DNA from: DASQFQ01 sp038327685
GTDB lineage: Bacteria; Actinomycetota; Thermoleophilia; Solirubrobacterales; Solirubrobacteraceae
Length of the DNA stretch: 54,767 nucleotides
NCBI GenBank assembly: GCA_038327685.1
Contig: JBBQLH010000013.1
Location: forward strand, 1 to 54,767
Direction: 5' to 3'
The position numbers and the translations under genes were made by a program. How positions within the stretch are numbered: the first letter of the stretch is position 1; every line of letters begins with the position of its first letter. This document shows positions 7,738 to 16,426 of the stretch, in pieces. The notes beneath the pieces are model-generated. The model did not search any database. It worked only from the letters and a program-made list of their open reading frames with translations, and was not told the DNA's origin.

Positions 7738-8978
7738 GCCATCAGCTCCTCGGCGGCGCGCAGCATCGGCGCCAGGCGCGCCAGCGCGGTGGGGCGCACG
7801 CGCCCGACCGCGGGCACGGCCACGCGCGCGAGCGCCGAGGCGGCGGTGTGCCACCGCAGCGCCGCCGCGTCGGGGACTGATGCGACTGCCCCGTAGCCGC
7901 CCAGGAGCGCCGCTGCGAACGCGTCCTGCTCCCGGCTCGCGAGGCGCTCCTGCGCCCGCGCGGCGAGCAGGCCGGCGAGCACGAACCCGAGGTCGGCGGC
8001 GGCGGGGCCGGCAGTCGCGTCCTCGAGGTCGACCAGCGCGATCCGGCTGCCGTCGAGCAGCGCGTTGCGCAGGTTCGCGTCCCCGTGCAGGTGCACCGGC
8101 GCGCGCGCGCCGTCGGCGACGCGCTCGCACAACTTCGCGAGCATGCCGGCGGCGGTGCCGCGGCAGTCGGGCCGGGCGCGGCCGAGCAGGTCGGCGGCGA
8201 GCGTCAGGCGATCGGCGTCGAGCCGGTCGAAGCGCCGCGGCGGCAGCGGCCGGACCGCGTGCAGCGTGGCGAGCCCGGCACCGAGCGCGCGCAGCGCGGG
8301 CCCGAGCTCGGCGGTCGGGAGCCCGTCGAGGCGGCGGCCGGCGAGCGGCTCGAGCACGAGCGCGCCGTCGGGCAGCGAGGCCGCCAGCACGCGCGGCAGC
8401 CGCAGGTGCGGATCGGCCGGCCCGACCGCGGCGGCGGCGGCCTCCGCGTTGGCCAGCTCGCGCTCGGCAGCGTCCCAGTGCACTTTTGCGTACGCGATCA
8501 CGCGCCCGCCGGCGTCGAGGCACTCGGCGGTGGCGGCGCGCTCGGGCGCGTAGGCCATCAGCCGGGTGTGCGCGACCGGCCGGCCGACGAGCCGGTCGAG
8601 CGCGCCCGAGCGGCCGTCGAGCAGCGGCAGCCCGGCGAGTCGCCGGTCGTTGGGGAAGGTCCAGAACACCGTCTCGAGCTCCGGCGCGTGCAGCACGCCG
8701 GGCAGGGAGGACTCGCTCGCGGCGGCGGCCGCGCGGCTGTAGACGCTCGCGCTGCGGCCGCTGAAGGTGCGTCCGGCGAGCGTGTGGAGCTCGCCCCCGG
8801 CCGCGATCCGGTACACGACCCGCAGGCTGTCGCCGACGCGGTACTTGGCGTTGAGACGCTCGCAGCCATCGGCCGCCGCGCCGGTCAGCTGCGAGCCGAG
8901 CAGCGCGGCCATCCGGCGCTCGTCGAGCAGCGCGTCGCGCTGCGGCACGGCGGGGTCGGGAGCGAGCAGCGCGGTCAT
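7734..8978 (-). CDS. APH-type phosphotransferase family protein
   Basis: A 414-residue protein with the aminoglycoside/choline-kinase-like fold. The catalytic loop HGDANLRN is at 298-305 and the Mg-binding VDLED at 316-320; LHLHGD and DLGFVLAGL follow the family order. ATG 8978 overlaps the stop of the heparinase-like gene. Within a glycan operon it more likely phosphorylates a sugar or polyol, or serves as a kinase-like maturation factor, than acts in antibiotic resistance; that is inference. It is translationally coupled on both sides. Confidence 0.8.
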   Translation of the reverse strand: MTALLAPDPAVPQRDALLDERRMAALLGSQLTGAAADGCERLNAKYRVGDSLRVVYRIAAGGELHTLAGRTFSGRSASVYSRAAAAASESSLPGVLHAPELETVFWTFPNDRRLAGLPLLDGRSGALDRLVGRPVAHTRLMAYAPERAATAECLDAGGRVIAYAKVHWDAAERELANAEAAAAAVGPADPHLRLPRVLAASLPDGALVLEPLAGRRLDGLPTAELGPALRALGAGLATLHAVRPLPPRRFDRLDADRLTLAADLLGRARPDCRGTAAGMLAKLCERVADGARAPVHLHGDANLRNALLDGSRIALVDLEDATAGPAAADLGFVLAGLLAARAQERLASREQDAFAAALLGGYGAVASVPDAAALRWHTAASALARVAVPAVGRVRPTALARLAPMLRAAEELMA

Positions 8979-10708
8979 GACAGCCCCACGCTCACCCGCA
9001 GGCCCGCGCGCTCCCACACGCAGCGCGCCGCGTCGCGCAGGTCGATCGTGTCGCGCGCGCCGTCGATCTCGACCCGCAGGCGCCCGGCCGCGTCGAGCGC
9101 GACGCGCGGCGCCGGCTCGCCGCTCGCGCGCGAGGCGAGCAGCGTCACGAAGCTCGCGCTGGTGCCGTCGGCGGTCGCGCTGACGACCGGCGCGTCGAAC
9201 CGACGCCCGTAGCGCGGCGCGACCCAGCCCGCCTCGAGCCCGACCGCGCCGGCGCCGAGGATGGCGAGCGCCACGCCCGGCGCGAGCACCGTCGTGCCGT
9301 GGACGCGCGCCGCGCCCTGCGCCCCCGGTGCGAGGTGGAAGCGCAGGTCGAAGCGGTGCTCGCGCTCGCCGTGCAGGCGGTCCTCGATCAGCCAGTAGCG
9401 GTCGGCGACGAACACGATCCGGCGCTCGTGGGAGACCTCGTAGACCGGGCTGGAGGCCTCACCCGCGAGCACGTCGAGCCCCGGTACGGAGCCGCGCCCG
9501 AGCAGGCGACCGCGGGCCACCGGCCCGAGCGGCCGGCCGCGGCTGTAGGGCGTCTGGTCGAGACCGTCGACGCAGACCGTGTTGTGGGCGGCCGTGCCCC
9601 TGAACCAGCGGCGCAGGTTCGGCGGCGCCTCGGAGTAGCTGCCGCGCCCGGGGTCGACGACCAGTGGCCGGCCATCCCCGTGGGCCTCGAAGCTCAGCAG
9701 GTCGTAGTGGCCGTGGCCGCCGTCGCCGAGCGGCCCGCAGTCGAAGATCAGGAACCGCGCGTCCCGGCCCCAGCCGCTGCGCTGCACGAAGTAGCCGCCG
9801 TCGGGGAAGGTCGCGTTGCGGACCGCGGGCGCCCGCCCGGCGCGCCCGCGCGAGCCGACGAAGCGCAGCTCCTCGTCGGCGAGCAGGTCGGCCGCCTGGC
9901 GGAGCAGCCGCCGGTAGTCACCCGTGTCGGCGTCCGACAGCGCGGGGATCGAGCCGTCCGGCCGCGTGCAATGGGCGGCGAACGTGCAGGCGCGGGCGAG
10001 CCGCTCATCGAAGCCACGCGGGAGCTCGATCCCGTGCCGGCGGGCGTTCTCGCGCGCGCCGACGAAGGACCGCAGCGCGATCGCGTGGTAGTGCGTCGAG
10101 GCCTCGCGGTGCACGCCGTCGGGGCGGAAGTCGGTGGCGAGGTTGCGGTTGAGCTCGGCGACGGCGAACTCGAGCAGGCCGTCGCGGTCGAGCTCCGGCA
10201 GCGCGATCGCGGCGACGAACAGCGCGTACAGCTCGAGCGTGCGGTGGTTGCGCTCGGGCGCGAGCTGCGCGCGGACGTGCGCGAGCTGCTCCGCGAGGCT
10301 GGAGACCAGCAGCGCCGCGTGCTCCTCGCCCGGCGCGAGCCGCTGCCAGGCGTAGATCCAGTTGAGGATCCGGCGTGCGGTGACCTCGGCGGCGTCGCTG
10401 TCGGCCGGCACCTGCCAGATCCACGACGCGGTCAGGTCCTCCCAGGCGCGCTGGTAGCCCGGGTCGCTGGTCTCCGCAGCGGCGTGGGCGAGGTCGAGCC
10501 CCCAGCCGAACTTCACCCACTCGATCCGCCATTCCTCGTCGGCCGGCAGGCTCGCGCTCCGCCAGTCGGGGTCGCCGCCGAGCGTCCGCGTCTCCCCCGC
10601 GAGCGTGAACCGCCCGGCGCGCACGCCGTCGGCCACGGCGCGGCTGCGGTGCTCGTGCTCGGTCACGCACAGCACTGGGCGCGGGCGACGGGCGACGGCG
10701 CTCGTCAT
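8975..10708 (-). CDS. Heparinase II/III-like polysaccharide lyase
   Basis: A 577-residue protein with the alginate/heparin lyase superfamily layout. There is an N-terminal alpha-toroid (about 90-330, containing ERNHRTLELYALF and REASTHYHAIALRSF with the conserved N-H and Y-H residues), then a beta-sandwich domain starting near GDGGHGHYDLLSFEAH, with GTAAHNTVCVDGLDQ. Such proteins cleave or remodel uronic-acid polysaccharides. No signal peptide is evident (MTSAVARRPRP), so a cytosolic or unusual export route is possible. ATGA overlaps on both sides place it in the exopolysaccharide operon. Confidence 0.88.
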   Translation of the reverse strand: MTSAVARRPRPVLCVTEHEHRSRAVADGVRAGRFTLAGETRTLGGDPDWRSASLPADEEWRIEWVKFGWGLDLAHAAAETSDPGYQRAWEDLTASWIWQVPADSDAAEVTARRILNWIYAWQRLAPGEEHAALLVSSLAEQLAHVRAQLAPERNHRTLELYALFVAAIALPELDRDGLLEFAVAELNRNLATDFRPDGVHREASTHYHAIALRSFVGARENARRHGIELPRGFDERLARACTFAAHCTRPDGSIPALSDADTGDYRRLLRQAADLLADEELRFVGSRGRAGRAPAVRNATFPDGGYFVQRSGWGRDARFLIFDCGPLGDGGHGHYDLLSFEAHGDGRPLVVDPGRGSYSEAPPNLRRWFRGTAAHNTVCVDGLDQTPYSRGRPLGPVARGRLLGRGSVPGLDVLAGEASSPVYEVSHERRIVFVADRYWLIEDRLHGEREHRFDLRFHLAPGAQGAARVHGTTVLAPGVALAILGAGAVGLEAGWVAPRYGRRFDAPVVSATADGTSASFVTLLASRASGEPAPRVALDAAGRLRVEIDGARDTIDLRDAARCVWERAGLRVSVGLS

Positions 10709-12030
10709 GTCCCTACCGCCGTCTGGAACAGCTCCGCGAGGCGGGTGGCCTGCCGAGGGCCGTCGAAGCGGCGCGCGACGGTCTCGCGGCCGCTCCGCGC
10801 GAGCCGCCCCGAGAACGCGGGATCGCCGAGCCGGACCAACGCGTCGGCCAGCGCCTCGGGGTCGTCGGGCGCGACCAGCAGCCCGTTGACCTCATGCTCG
10901 ACCAGCTCGGGGATGCCGGAGACGGCGCTCGCGATCACCGGCGTACCGGCTGCCATCGCCTCGACGAGGACGTTCGGGATGCCGTCGCGGTCGTCGGCGA
11001 GCAGGCGGCTGGGCATGCACAGCGCACTCGCGCGCCGGTACTCGCGCAGCAGCGCGTCCTGCGCCATCGGGCCGGGCAGCCGCACGTGCTGCTCGAGGCC
11101 GTGAACGGCGATGCGCTCGCGCACGGCGGCGGAGTGCTTGTCCTCCTGGCCGACGATCGCGGCCTCGAAGGCGACGCCGCGGCGGCGCAGGACGGCGCAG
11201 GCGTCGACGAGCACGTCGAAGCCCTTCTTGGCGACGTGGCGGCCGACGGCGAGGACACGCAGCGTGTCGTTCGCCGCGGCGGCCGGCTCGGGCTCGGCGA
11301 GCATGCGCGCGAAGTCGGCGTTGAGCCCGTGGTAGACGAGGTGGACGTTCGCCGCCGGGGCGATCTCCCTGAGGTGGCGCACGTTGGCGTCGGTGCACGT
11401 GACGACGAAGCGCGCGGCGAGCAGCTTGCGCCGCAGCCAGCCCTTCGGGTTGAGGTGCTCCGCGTAGATGTCGCGCGCGTGGCCGGTGAAGGAGAACGGG
11501 AGGCCGGCGATGCGCGCGGCGTGCCATGTGATCGTGGTGGTGCCGTGCGCGAAGTGCGCGTGCAGGTGGCGGACGTCGGGCGCGTCGAGCACGCGGTCGG
11601 CGAGCGCGATCGCCTGCAGCAGCTCCTTGAGGTAGATCTTGCGCGGGCTCGAGAACCTGGTGCGGCGGTCGCGGAGCGCCTGGCCGAGGGCTGCCGTGGT
11701 GGCGCGGGCGAGACCGCGGGGGCGGCGCTTGGCCACGCGGCGCAGCGCCGGCATAAACGGCGCCACATCGGCGCGCCGCCAGCAGTGAAGCGGCGCTGTC
11801 AGCGCCGAAGGGTCGGGCAGGTGCGCGGGCTGCGCCCGGATCGCGTCGACGACCGGATGGCGCAGCGCGCGCTCGTGCTCCTCGAGCGGCTTGACGACGA
11901 ACAGCCGCACCGGCACGCCCGCCTGCTCGACCCGCAGCAGCTCGCTCGCGATGAACGTCTCCGACAGACGCGGGAAGCCCATCAGCACGTAGCCGACGGA
12001 GCGAGCAGCGAATGGGGCGTCTCGGTGCAT
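10705..12030 (-). CDS. Glycosyltransferase family 4
   Basis: A 441-residue GT-B enzyme, first gene of the minus-strand glycan operon. The N-terminal half has the acceptor-domain pattern GFPRLSETFIASELLRVEQAG, typical of colanic acid WcaL-like transferases. The C-terminal half has VGRHVAKKGFDVLVDA, the LPGPMAQDALLREYRRA loop and the donor-binding EAMAAGTPVIASAVSGIPELVEH. It should transfer a sugar from a nucleotide donor during cell-surface polysaccharide assembly. Its start lies only 28 bases from the divergent deacetylase start, so the two promoters overlap. Confidence 0.9.
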   Translation of the reverse strand: MHRDAPFAARSVGYVLMGFPRLSETFIASELLRVEQAGVPVRLFVVKPLEEHERALRHPVVDAIRAQPAHLPDPSALTAPLHCWRRADVAPFMPALRRVAKRRPRGLARATTAALGQALRDRRTRFSSPRKIYLKELLQAIALADRVLDAPDVRHLHAHFAHGTTTITWHAARIAGLPFSFTGHARDIYAEHLNPKGWLRRKLLAARFVVTCTDANVRHLREIAPAANVHLVYHGLNADFARMLAEPEPAAAANDTLRVLAVGRHVAKKGFDVLVDACAVLRRRGVAFEAAIVGQEDKHSAAVRERIAVHGLEQHVRLPGPMAQDALLREYRRASALCMPSRLLADDRDGIPNVLVEAMAAGTPVIASAVSGIPELVEHEVNGLLVAPDDPEALADALVRLGDPAFSGRLARSGRETVARRFDGPRQATRLAELFQTAVGT

Positions 12031-12058
12031 CCGGTGTGGGACACGGCGCCCAACGCAA

Positions 12059-12871
12059 ATGTCACGAATTGGTGAAAGCCCGTGTCAGAAGCGCGTGAAC
12101 GCGAGCGAGAACTGGCTGCGCCCGGTCGAGGCGGCGCTCGACGCGGTCGACCCTCCGGTGCCGTTCTTCTTCCGCGACGACGACGCCGGCTGGGGCGATG
12201 ACCGGTTGCTCGAGCTGCTCGACCGGTTCTCCGCCCGCGCGCTCCCGGTCGACCTGGCGGTCATCCCGTGCGAGCTGGACGCGGGGCTCGCGGGCGAGCT
12301 GGCGTCGCGGCGCGGGGTCGGCCTGCACCAGCACGGGCTCGCGCACGCCAACCACGAGCGGGAGGGGCGCAAGTGCGAGTTCGGGCCCGCGCGCGGGGCG
12401 GCGGCTCAACGCCGCGACATCGGGGCCGGCCGCGCCCGGCTGGCGGACCTGCTCGGTGCGCGCGTCGACCCGATCTTCACCCCGCCCTGGAACCGCTGCA
12501 CAGCCGACACCGGCCGCAGCCTCGCCTCGCTGGGCTTCGCGGTCCTGTCACGCGAGGCGCGCGCGGCGCCGCTGGGTGTGCCCGGCCTGCTCGAACTGCC
12601 GGTGAGCGTCGACTGGTTCGCTCACCGGCACGGCGCGCGGCTGCGGCCGGGCGAGCTCGGCGGGAGGATCGCCGACGTGATCCGCTTGGGCGGCCCGGTC
12701 GGCGTGATGTTCCACCACGCGGTCATGGACGACGCGGAGATGCGCCGCGCATCCGAGCTGGTGAGCCTGGTCGCGGGGCACGACCGGGCCCGGCCGGCGC
12801 TCATGATGGAGCTGGCCGGCGGAGCGGGGTCAGTCGCCGGAGCCGGAGTCGCTCGAGCCGGAGCCGCCTGA
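12059..12871 (+). CDS. NodB-like polysaccharide deacetylase family protein
   Basis: A 270-residue protein with the metal-binding set of the family: FFFRDDDAGWGDD (double Asp), an HQHGLAHANHE His motif, and FTPPWNR near the end of the barrel; a late FHHAVMDD supplies the final His. ATG 12059 is used, but GTG 12095 (VNASENWLRPVE) is an equally plausible start with better homology-like content. The 3' end overlaps the sigma-factor gene tail to tail by 42 bases. It is probably part of the divergent polysaccharide locus, removing acetyl groups from a glycan. Confidence 0.75.
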   Translation: MSRIGESPCQKRVNASENWLRPVEAALDAVDPPVPFFFRDDDAGWGDDRLLELLDRFSARALPVDLAVIPCELDAGLAGELASRRGVGLHQHGLAHANHEREGRKCEFGPARGAAAQRRDIGAGRARLADLLGARVDPIFTPPWNRCTADTGRSLASLGFAVLSREARAAPLGVPGLLELPVSVDWFAHRHGARLRPGELGGRIADVIRLGGPVGVMFHHAVMDDAEMRRASELVSLVAGHDRARPALMMELAGGAGSVAGAGVARAGAA

Positions 12872-14191
12872 GCCGGACCCGCTGGAGCCCGATCCACTCG
12901 AGATCGGGTCTGGCGTCACCTCGATCGGCACGGGCGAGCTGCCCCCCGACGAGCCGCTGCCGGAGGAGCCGCTGCCCGCCTTCCCGCTCCCGGACGAGCC
13001 GCTCCCGGAGGAGCCACCGCCCGACGACCCGCTCCCGGACGACCCGCTGCCCGACGACCCGCTCCCGGACGATCCACTTCCGGACGAGCCGCTCCCGGAC
13101 GAGCCGCTCCCGGACGATCCGCTTCCCGATGACCCGCTTCCCGAGGACCCGTGACCGGACGAGCCACTCCGGTTCGATCCACTCCCCCCGGACCCGCTAC
13201 CGGACGACCCGCTCCCCGACGAGTCACTTCCAGACGAACCACGCCCGGACGACCGGCTGCCCGACGACCCGCTCTCGCGCCCGGACGACCCGCTGCGCGA
13301 AGGCATGTCCTCTCGCCGCTCCGCCACCGGCGCGGCGTCGACCACAGCCGGCACGACGCCCCGCGCGAGCGCCGGCACCCGGGCCGGTCTCGGCACGCTC
13401 GCCACGGTGAGCGCACTCCGCTCGGGGCGGGCGCCGCGGTGCTGCGCCACCTCCGCAGCACCACCACCCGCGCCACCCGCTACCAGGACGACGACGGCCA
13501 CCTTGGCCAGCACCGCTCCGCCGCCCGCGGCCGGGACCGCCTCGACGGCATCGGAGCCCAAGGACAACCAGCGCATCAGCGGGGTCGGGAGCAGCGCGGC
13601 GGCGGCGTCGCGGACCGTCTGCCGCGCGCGGTGCGCGAGCTGGCGGATCGAGCCGGCGCTGACCCCGAGGTCTGTCGCGATCCGCTCGTGGCTGTCGCCG
13701 TTCAGCGCGTGGCGGACGATCACCTGCCGCTGGCGCGGCGGCAACGCGCGGACCGCACCGACCACCCGCCGGAGCCGCTCGCGGCGTTGGAAGACCTCAT
13801 CGGGGCGCTCCACGCCGTCGAGGCCCTCGGGCAGCGGATCGAGCCCCGCCTGCGGGTCGCGCGCGACGTTCAGCGCCGCGTTGTGGGCCACTCGGTACAG
13901 CCACGGCCGGAGCGACACCGGGGCGCGGGCCGAACCGCCGGAGAGCGCGGAATAGGCGTTGATGAACGTCTGCTGCAGCGCGTCCTCCGCCGCGGCCGAC
14001 GGCAGGTAGCCCTGGCAGTAGCGCAGCAGCGGCGCCCGGTAGCGCTCGACGATGGCCGCGAAGGCCTGCTCGTCACCGGCGCGCGCCAGCGCGACCAGCC
14101 GCTCGTCCGACTCGCCGAACAGCAGCCGCGGGCGGCCGGTCAGCTGCCCCCGTCGAGCGGTCGTGCCTTGATCGTCTGCTGACCCCGCCAT
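12830..14191 (-). CDS. ECF sigma factor with membrane segment and S/G-rich tail
   Basis: A 453-residue protein. Region 2 is at about 28-112 (DALQQTFINAY, RPWLYRVAHNAALN) and region 4 at about 135-200 (ALPPRQRQVIV, HERIATDLGVSAGSIRQLAHRAR). They are followed by a hydrophobic stretch at 222-245, and from about residue 300 by a 150-residue SGSGSSGSGS tail encoded by tandem 15-bp-like units (about 12960-13280). ATG 14191 follows GAGGGGACAGGGGCG. The membrane segment would place the tail outside the cell, as in ECF groups with C-terminal extensions that take over the anti-sigma role. The anti-sigma gene itself is absent. Confidence 0.85.
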   Translation of the reverse strand: MAGSADDQGTTARRGQLTGRPRLLFGESDERLVALARAGDEQAFAAIVERYRAPLLRYCQGYLPSAAAEDALQQTFINAYSALSGGSARAPVSLRPWLYRVAHNAALNVARDPQAGLDPLPEGLDGVERPDEVFQRRERLRRVVGAVRALPPRQRQVIVRHALNGDSHERIATDLGVSAGSIRQLAHRARQTVRDAAAALLPTPLMRWLSLGSDAVEAVPAAGGGAVLAKVAVVVLVAGGAGGGAAEVAQHRGARPERSALTVASVPRPARVPALARGVVPAVVDAAPVAERREDMPSRSGSSGRESGSSGSRSSGRGSSGSDSSGSGSSGSGSGGSGSNRSGSSGHGSSGSGSSGSGSSGSGSSGSGSSGSGSSGSGSSGSGSSGSGSSGGGSSGSGSSGSGKAGSGSSGSGSSGGSSPVPIEVTPDPISSGSGSSGSGSGGSGSSDSGSGD

Positions 14192-14261
14192 CGCCCCTGT
14201 CCCCTCGTCCAGCCGAGAACGAGGCACTACGCAGCCGAGGCGCGACCGGTTCGCGCGCGGC

Positions 14262-14497
14262 TCAGAAGGTCTTCGGCCGCACGAAGATGTAGGAGGCCTT
14301 CCAGCGGGCGGCCCGCGGCTGATCTCGACCGCCAGGACGGAGTTCGCGCGGCACCGGACCGGATCGGTGAACGTCGTCCCGCTCTCGTCGACCTGGGTGA
14401 GCTTGCTCAGGATCTCCTCGGAGTTCCAGCCCCCTTCCTGCTTGCCGGGGGTTGCCCACGGCAGCTTCTGCGCGTCGAGACCGGTGCCGCGGGGCAA
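14262..14497 (-). pseudogene. Orphan C-terminal gene fragment
   Basis: A coding-like stretch begins immediately after the stop of the beta-propeller gene (GLDAQKLPWATPGKQEGGW, then FTDPVRCRANSVLAVEI). It needs a frameshift near 14300 to reach the sensible ending ARWKASYIFVRPKTF and its stop at 14262. It has no good start codon or ribosome site. I do not recognise the family. It looks like the tail of a larger gene whose front has been lost. Confidence 0.4.
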
Positions 14498-15457
14498 CTA
14501 GCGCACGACGCAGGCGTCGTGGGCCGCCCGTGCGACGCGCGGGGAGGCGCGGACGCGCCCGTGGCGGTCGAGCAGCGTCAGCGTCCCTGTGTTGAGCGAC
14601 GGGGTGAGGACGAGGCCCGCGCCGCGCTGGACGTTGTAGGAGCCGATCGGGATGCGGGCGGCATGCAGCAGCCGGCCGTCGGCGAGCGAGTGGACGTGGA
14701 GCGAGCGACCCTCGCCGCTAGCGACGTAGGCCGCCGACGACCCGAAGGTGATGTGCTGCGGCGCGAGGTCGGCTTGCAGGCGCCGGACCGGGCCGTGGCC
14801 GTCGGCGGGATAGATCGCCAGCTCCTGCGCGCGGCCGGCGGTGAGCCAGACGCGCCGTCCGCTGGGCGAGAAGCCGACATCGTGGACGAGGAACGGCGGG
14901 TGCACGGTGCGCAGGAGGCGTGGCCGCACCGGCTCGGTGATGTCCACGACCGAAATCGCCGACGCCGACGAGCCGAGCGAGACCCACAGCCGGCGCCCGG
15001 CGGGATCGACGGTCACGTGGCGCGCGAGCGCCCCGACGGCCAGGCGCCGGACAAGGCGGCCGCGGCGCAGGTCGATGACCGCCAGCTCCCCGCTGCCCGA
15101 ATCGGTCACGAAGGCGTGGCGGCCGTCGGCGCCGAACGCGGAGTAGCGCGGGTGCTCGAACCCACGCAGGACCCGCCGCACTCCCGGCGGGCGGCCCTCG
15201 AGCAGTGTCACCGCGCCGGCCGCGGTGTGCCCCACGATCGCCACGCCCCCCGGCCCGCTCTGGATGCTGCGCGGACCCTCGGCGGTGTGCACGCGCCGCA
15301 CCACGCGGTGGCCGGCGAGCGACACGACGGCGACGTGCGCCTCGGTGTCGGCGGTCACGAGCGCGAGTGGCTCGCGGGCCGCCACAACCGGCAGCGACGC
15401 GCAGCGCAGGAGTGGCGCGGCCGCCATGCCGGCGGCGAGGAACTGACGGCGGTTCAT
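14498..15457 (-). CDS. Tat-exported YVTN-type beta-propeller protein
   Basis: A 319-residue protein starting at ATG 15457 behind GGAGGAGCG. MNRRQFLAAGMAAAPLL is a twin-arginine signal. The rest consists of repeated blades (ALVTADTEAHVAVVSL, HAFVTDSGSGELAVIDL, RLWVSLGSSASAISVVDI, RVWLTAGRAQELAIY, AYVASGEGRSLHVHSL) typical of YVTN/lactonase-like seven-bladed propellers. It is likely extracytoplasmic. Its position next to nitric oxide reductase remnants suggests a link to periplasmic redox or binding functions, but that is only context. Confidence 0.8.
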   Translation of the reverse strand: MNRRQFLAAGMAAAPLLRCASLPVVAAREPLALVTADTEAHVAVVSLAGHRVVRRVHTAEGPRSIQSGPGGVAIVGHTAAGAVTLLEGRPPGVRRVLRGFEHPRYSAFGADGRHAFVTDSGSGELAVIDLRRGRLVRRLAVGALARHVTVDPAGRRLWVSLGSSASAISVVDITEPVRPRLLRTVHPPFLVHDVGFSPSGRRVWLTAGRAQELAIYPADGHGPVRRLQADLAPQHITFGSSAAYVASGEGRSLHVHSLADGRLLHAARIPIGSYNVQRGAGLVLTPSLNTGTLTLLDRHGRVRASPRVARAAHDACVVR

Positions 15458-15495
15458 CGCTCCTCCTACGACCCGCGCGCAGCGGAAGGTCCCAC

Positions 15496-15974
15496 TCAGT
15501 GTGCGAGCTCGACTCCGAGCCACACGATCAGCAGCGACGCGAGGAGGACGGAGAGCGAGAGGACGCGGCTCCGCGGCGTGATCGCGTGGCGGGGACCACC
15601 GCGACGACGAGCATGAGCTGACCACCGACGAAGAACGCGACGGCGACGAGGTGCAGGTGTGGCCAGGGGTCGAGCGGGCGGACGATCTCGCGACCGCGGT
15701 CGGAGTCGGTGCACGCCGCTTTGACCGGGCGTCCGTTGCAGATGTGCGCCTTGGCGCGGTAGCGCACCAGCCGGCGCTCGTGATCGAACTCGTGCGGCCA
15801 CAGCTGCTGGCCCTCGGGGCAATCCCAGTGGTCGTGCTGCTCGTGGTACGTGAAGCCCGCGGTCCGGTAGCGCAGCGAGCGCCGGTGCGTGTGGGCCGAG
15901 AGCCACTCGATCCCCGTCGCCGCCGCGAGCAGGAAGACTGCGTATCCGCCGGCGAGGATGGCCTCTGGACTCAC
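15496..15974 (-). pseudogene. Fused remnants: NorB-adjacent protein and DUF2269-like membrane protein
   Basis: GTG 15974 overlaps the norB stop (GTGA). The first 100 or so residues (VSPEAILAGGYAVFLLAAA, then DCPEGQQLWPHEFDHE and VKAACTDSDRGREIVRPLDPWP) match the membrane/zinc-motif protein that usually follows large-subunit NorB in actinobacteria. At DPWP the sequence jumps into LHLVAVAFFVGGQLMLVVAVVPA, the start of a DUF2269/CopD-like membrane protein. After a frameshift near 15600 it jumps into the C-terminus VLLASLLIVWLGVELAH. Two genes are thus collapsed into one broken frame. Confidence 0.6.
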
Positions 15975-16356
15975 GTGAGGCTCGCGGCGGTCGCCTCGTC
16001 GGCGCTCAGGGCGTCCACGCCCGCCGGGCGCTGTGACCTCGGTGAAGAGGGTGTCCTCGGGCTCCTCGAGCGTGACGCGCGTGACCGTGTGGCGGATCCC
16101 GAGATAGGCGATGTAGAGCGTCGGCACCGCTCCCCCGGCGATGAAGACGATGTCGCCGGGCAGGCGCAGCCACTCGATCAGCGCGTTGGTATGGCCGGTG
16201 AGGAACTTCAGCTCGCGGGCCTCGAAGTAGCCGTCGCTGACCGACTTAGGCGAGCAACCCCAACACGAAGAAGCCGAGGAGCACCACGAGCAGGACCCCC
16301 TGCACCCAACCCCTCGAGACCAGCAACTCTCGTCGTGGCGAGCTCTGCACAGCCAT
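15971..16356 (-). pseudogene. Nitric oxide reductase large subunit, internal deletion
   Basis: ATG 16356 behind GGAGGAGAGGA begins MAVQSSPRRELLVSRGWVQG and the hydrophobic VLLVVLLGFFVLGLLA, the hallmark N-terminus of single-subunit NorB. A stop follows at once, and the next reading gives DGYFEARELKFLTGHT and WLRLPGDIVFIAGGAVP, the last transmembrane region and C-terminus of NorB. The end near 15971 needs a further one-base shift. About 600 or more central residues, including all heme and FeB ligands, are missing, so no activity is possible as sequenced. Confidence 0.7.
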
Positions 16357-16426
16357 TCCTCTCCTCCGGGCGGATGCTAACCCGGGCGTCCAGCGACGCC
16401 GACGAAGTGCTTGACTGATCGGCTCG

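Noticed and set aside
6493..8523. 676-residue minus-strand reading frame spanning 6493-8523
   Set aside because: Only the part from 7737 downward is real; the upstream part is an Arg/Pro-rich shadow of the phosphotransferase gene in another frame.
12880..13153. Plus-strand Pro/Asp/Glu repeat frame opposite the sigma-factor tail
   Set aside because: It looks like a surface-protein repeat but has no start or homologous lead-in. It is the antisense of the continuous S/G tail of the sigma factor.
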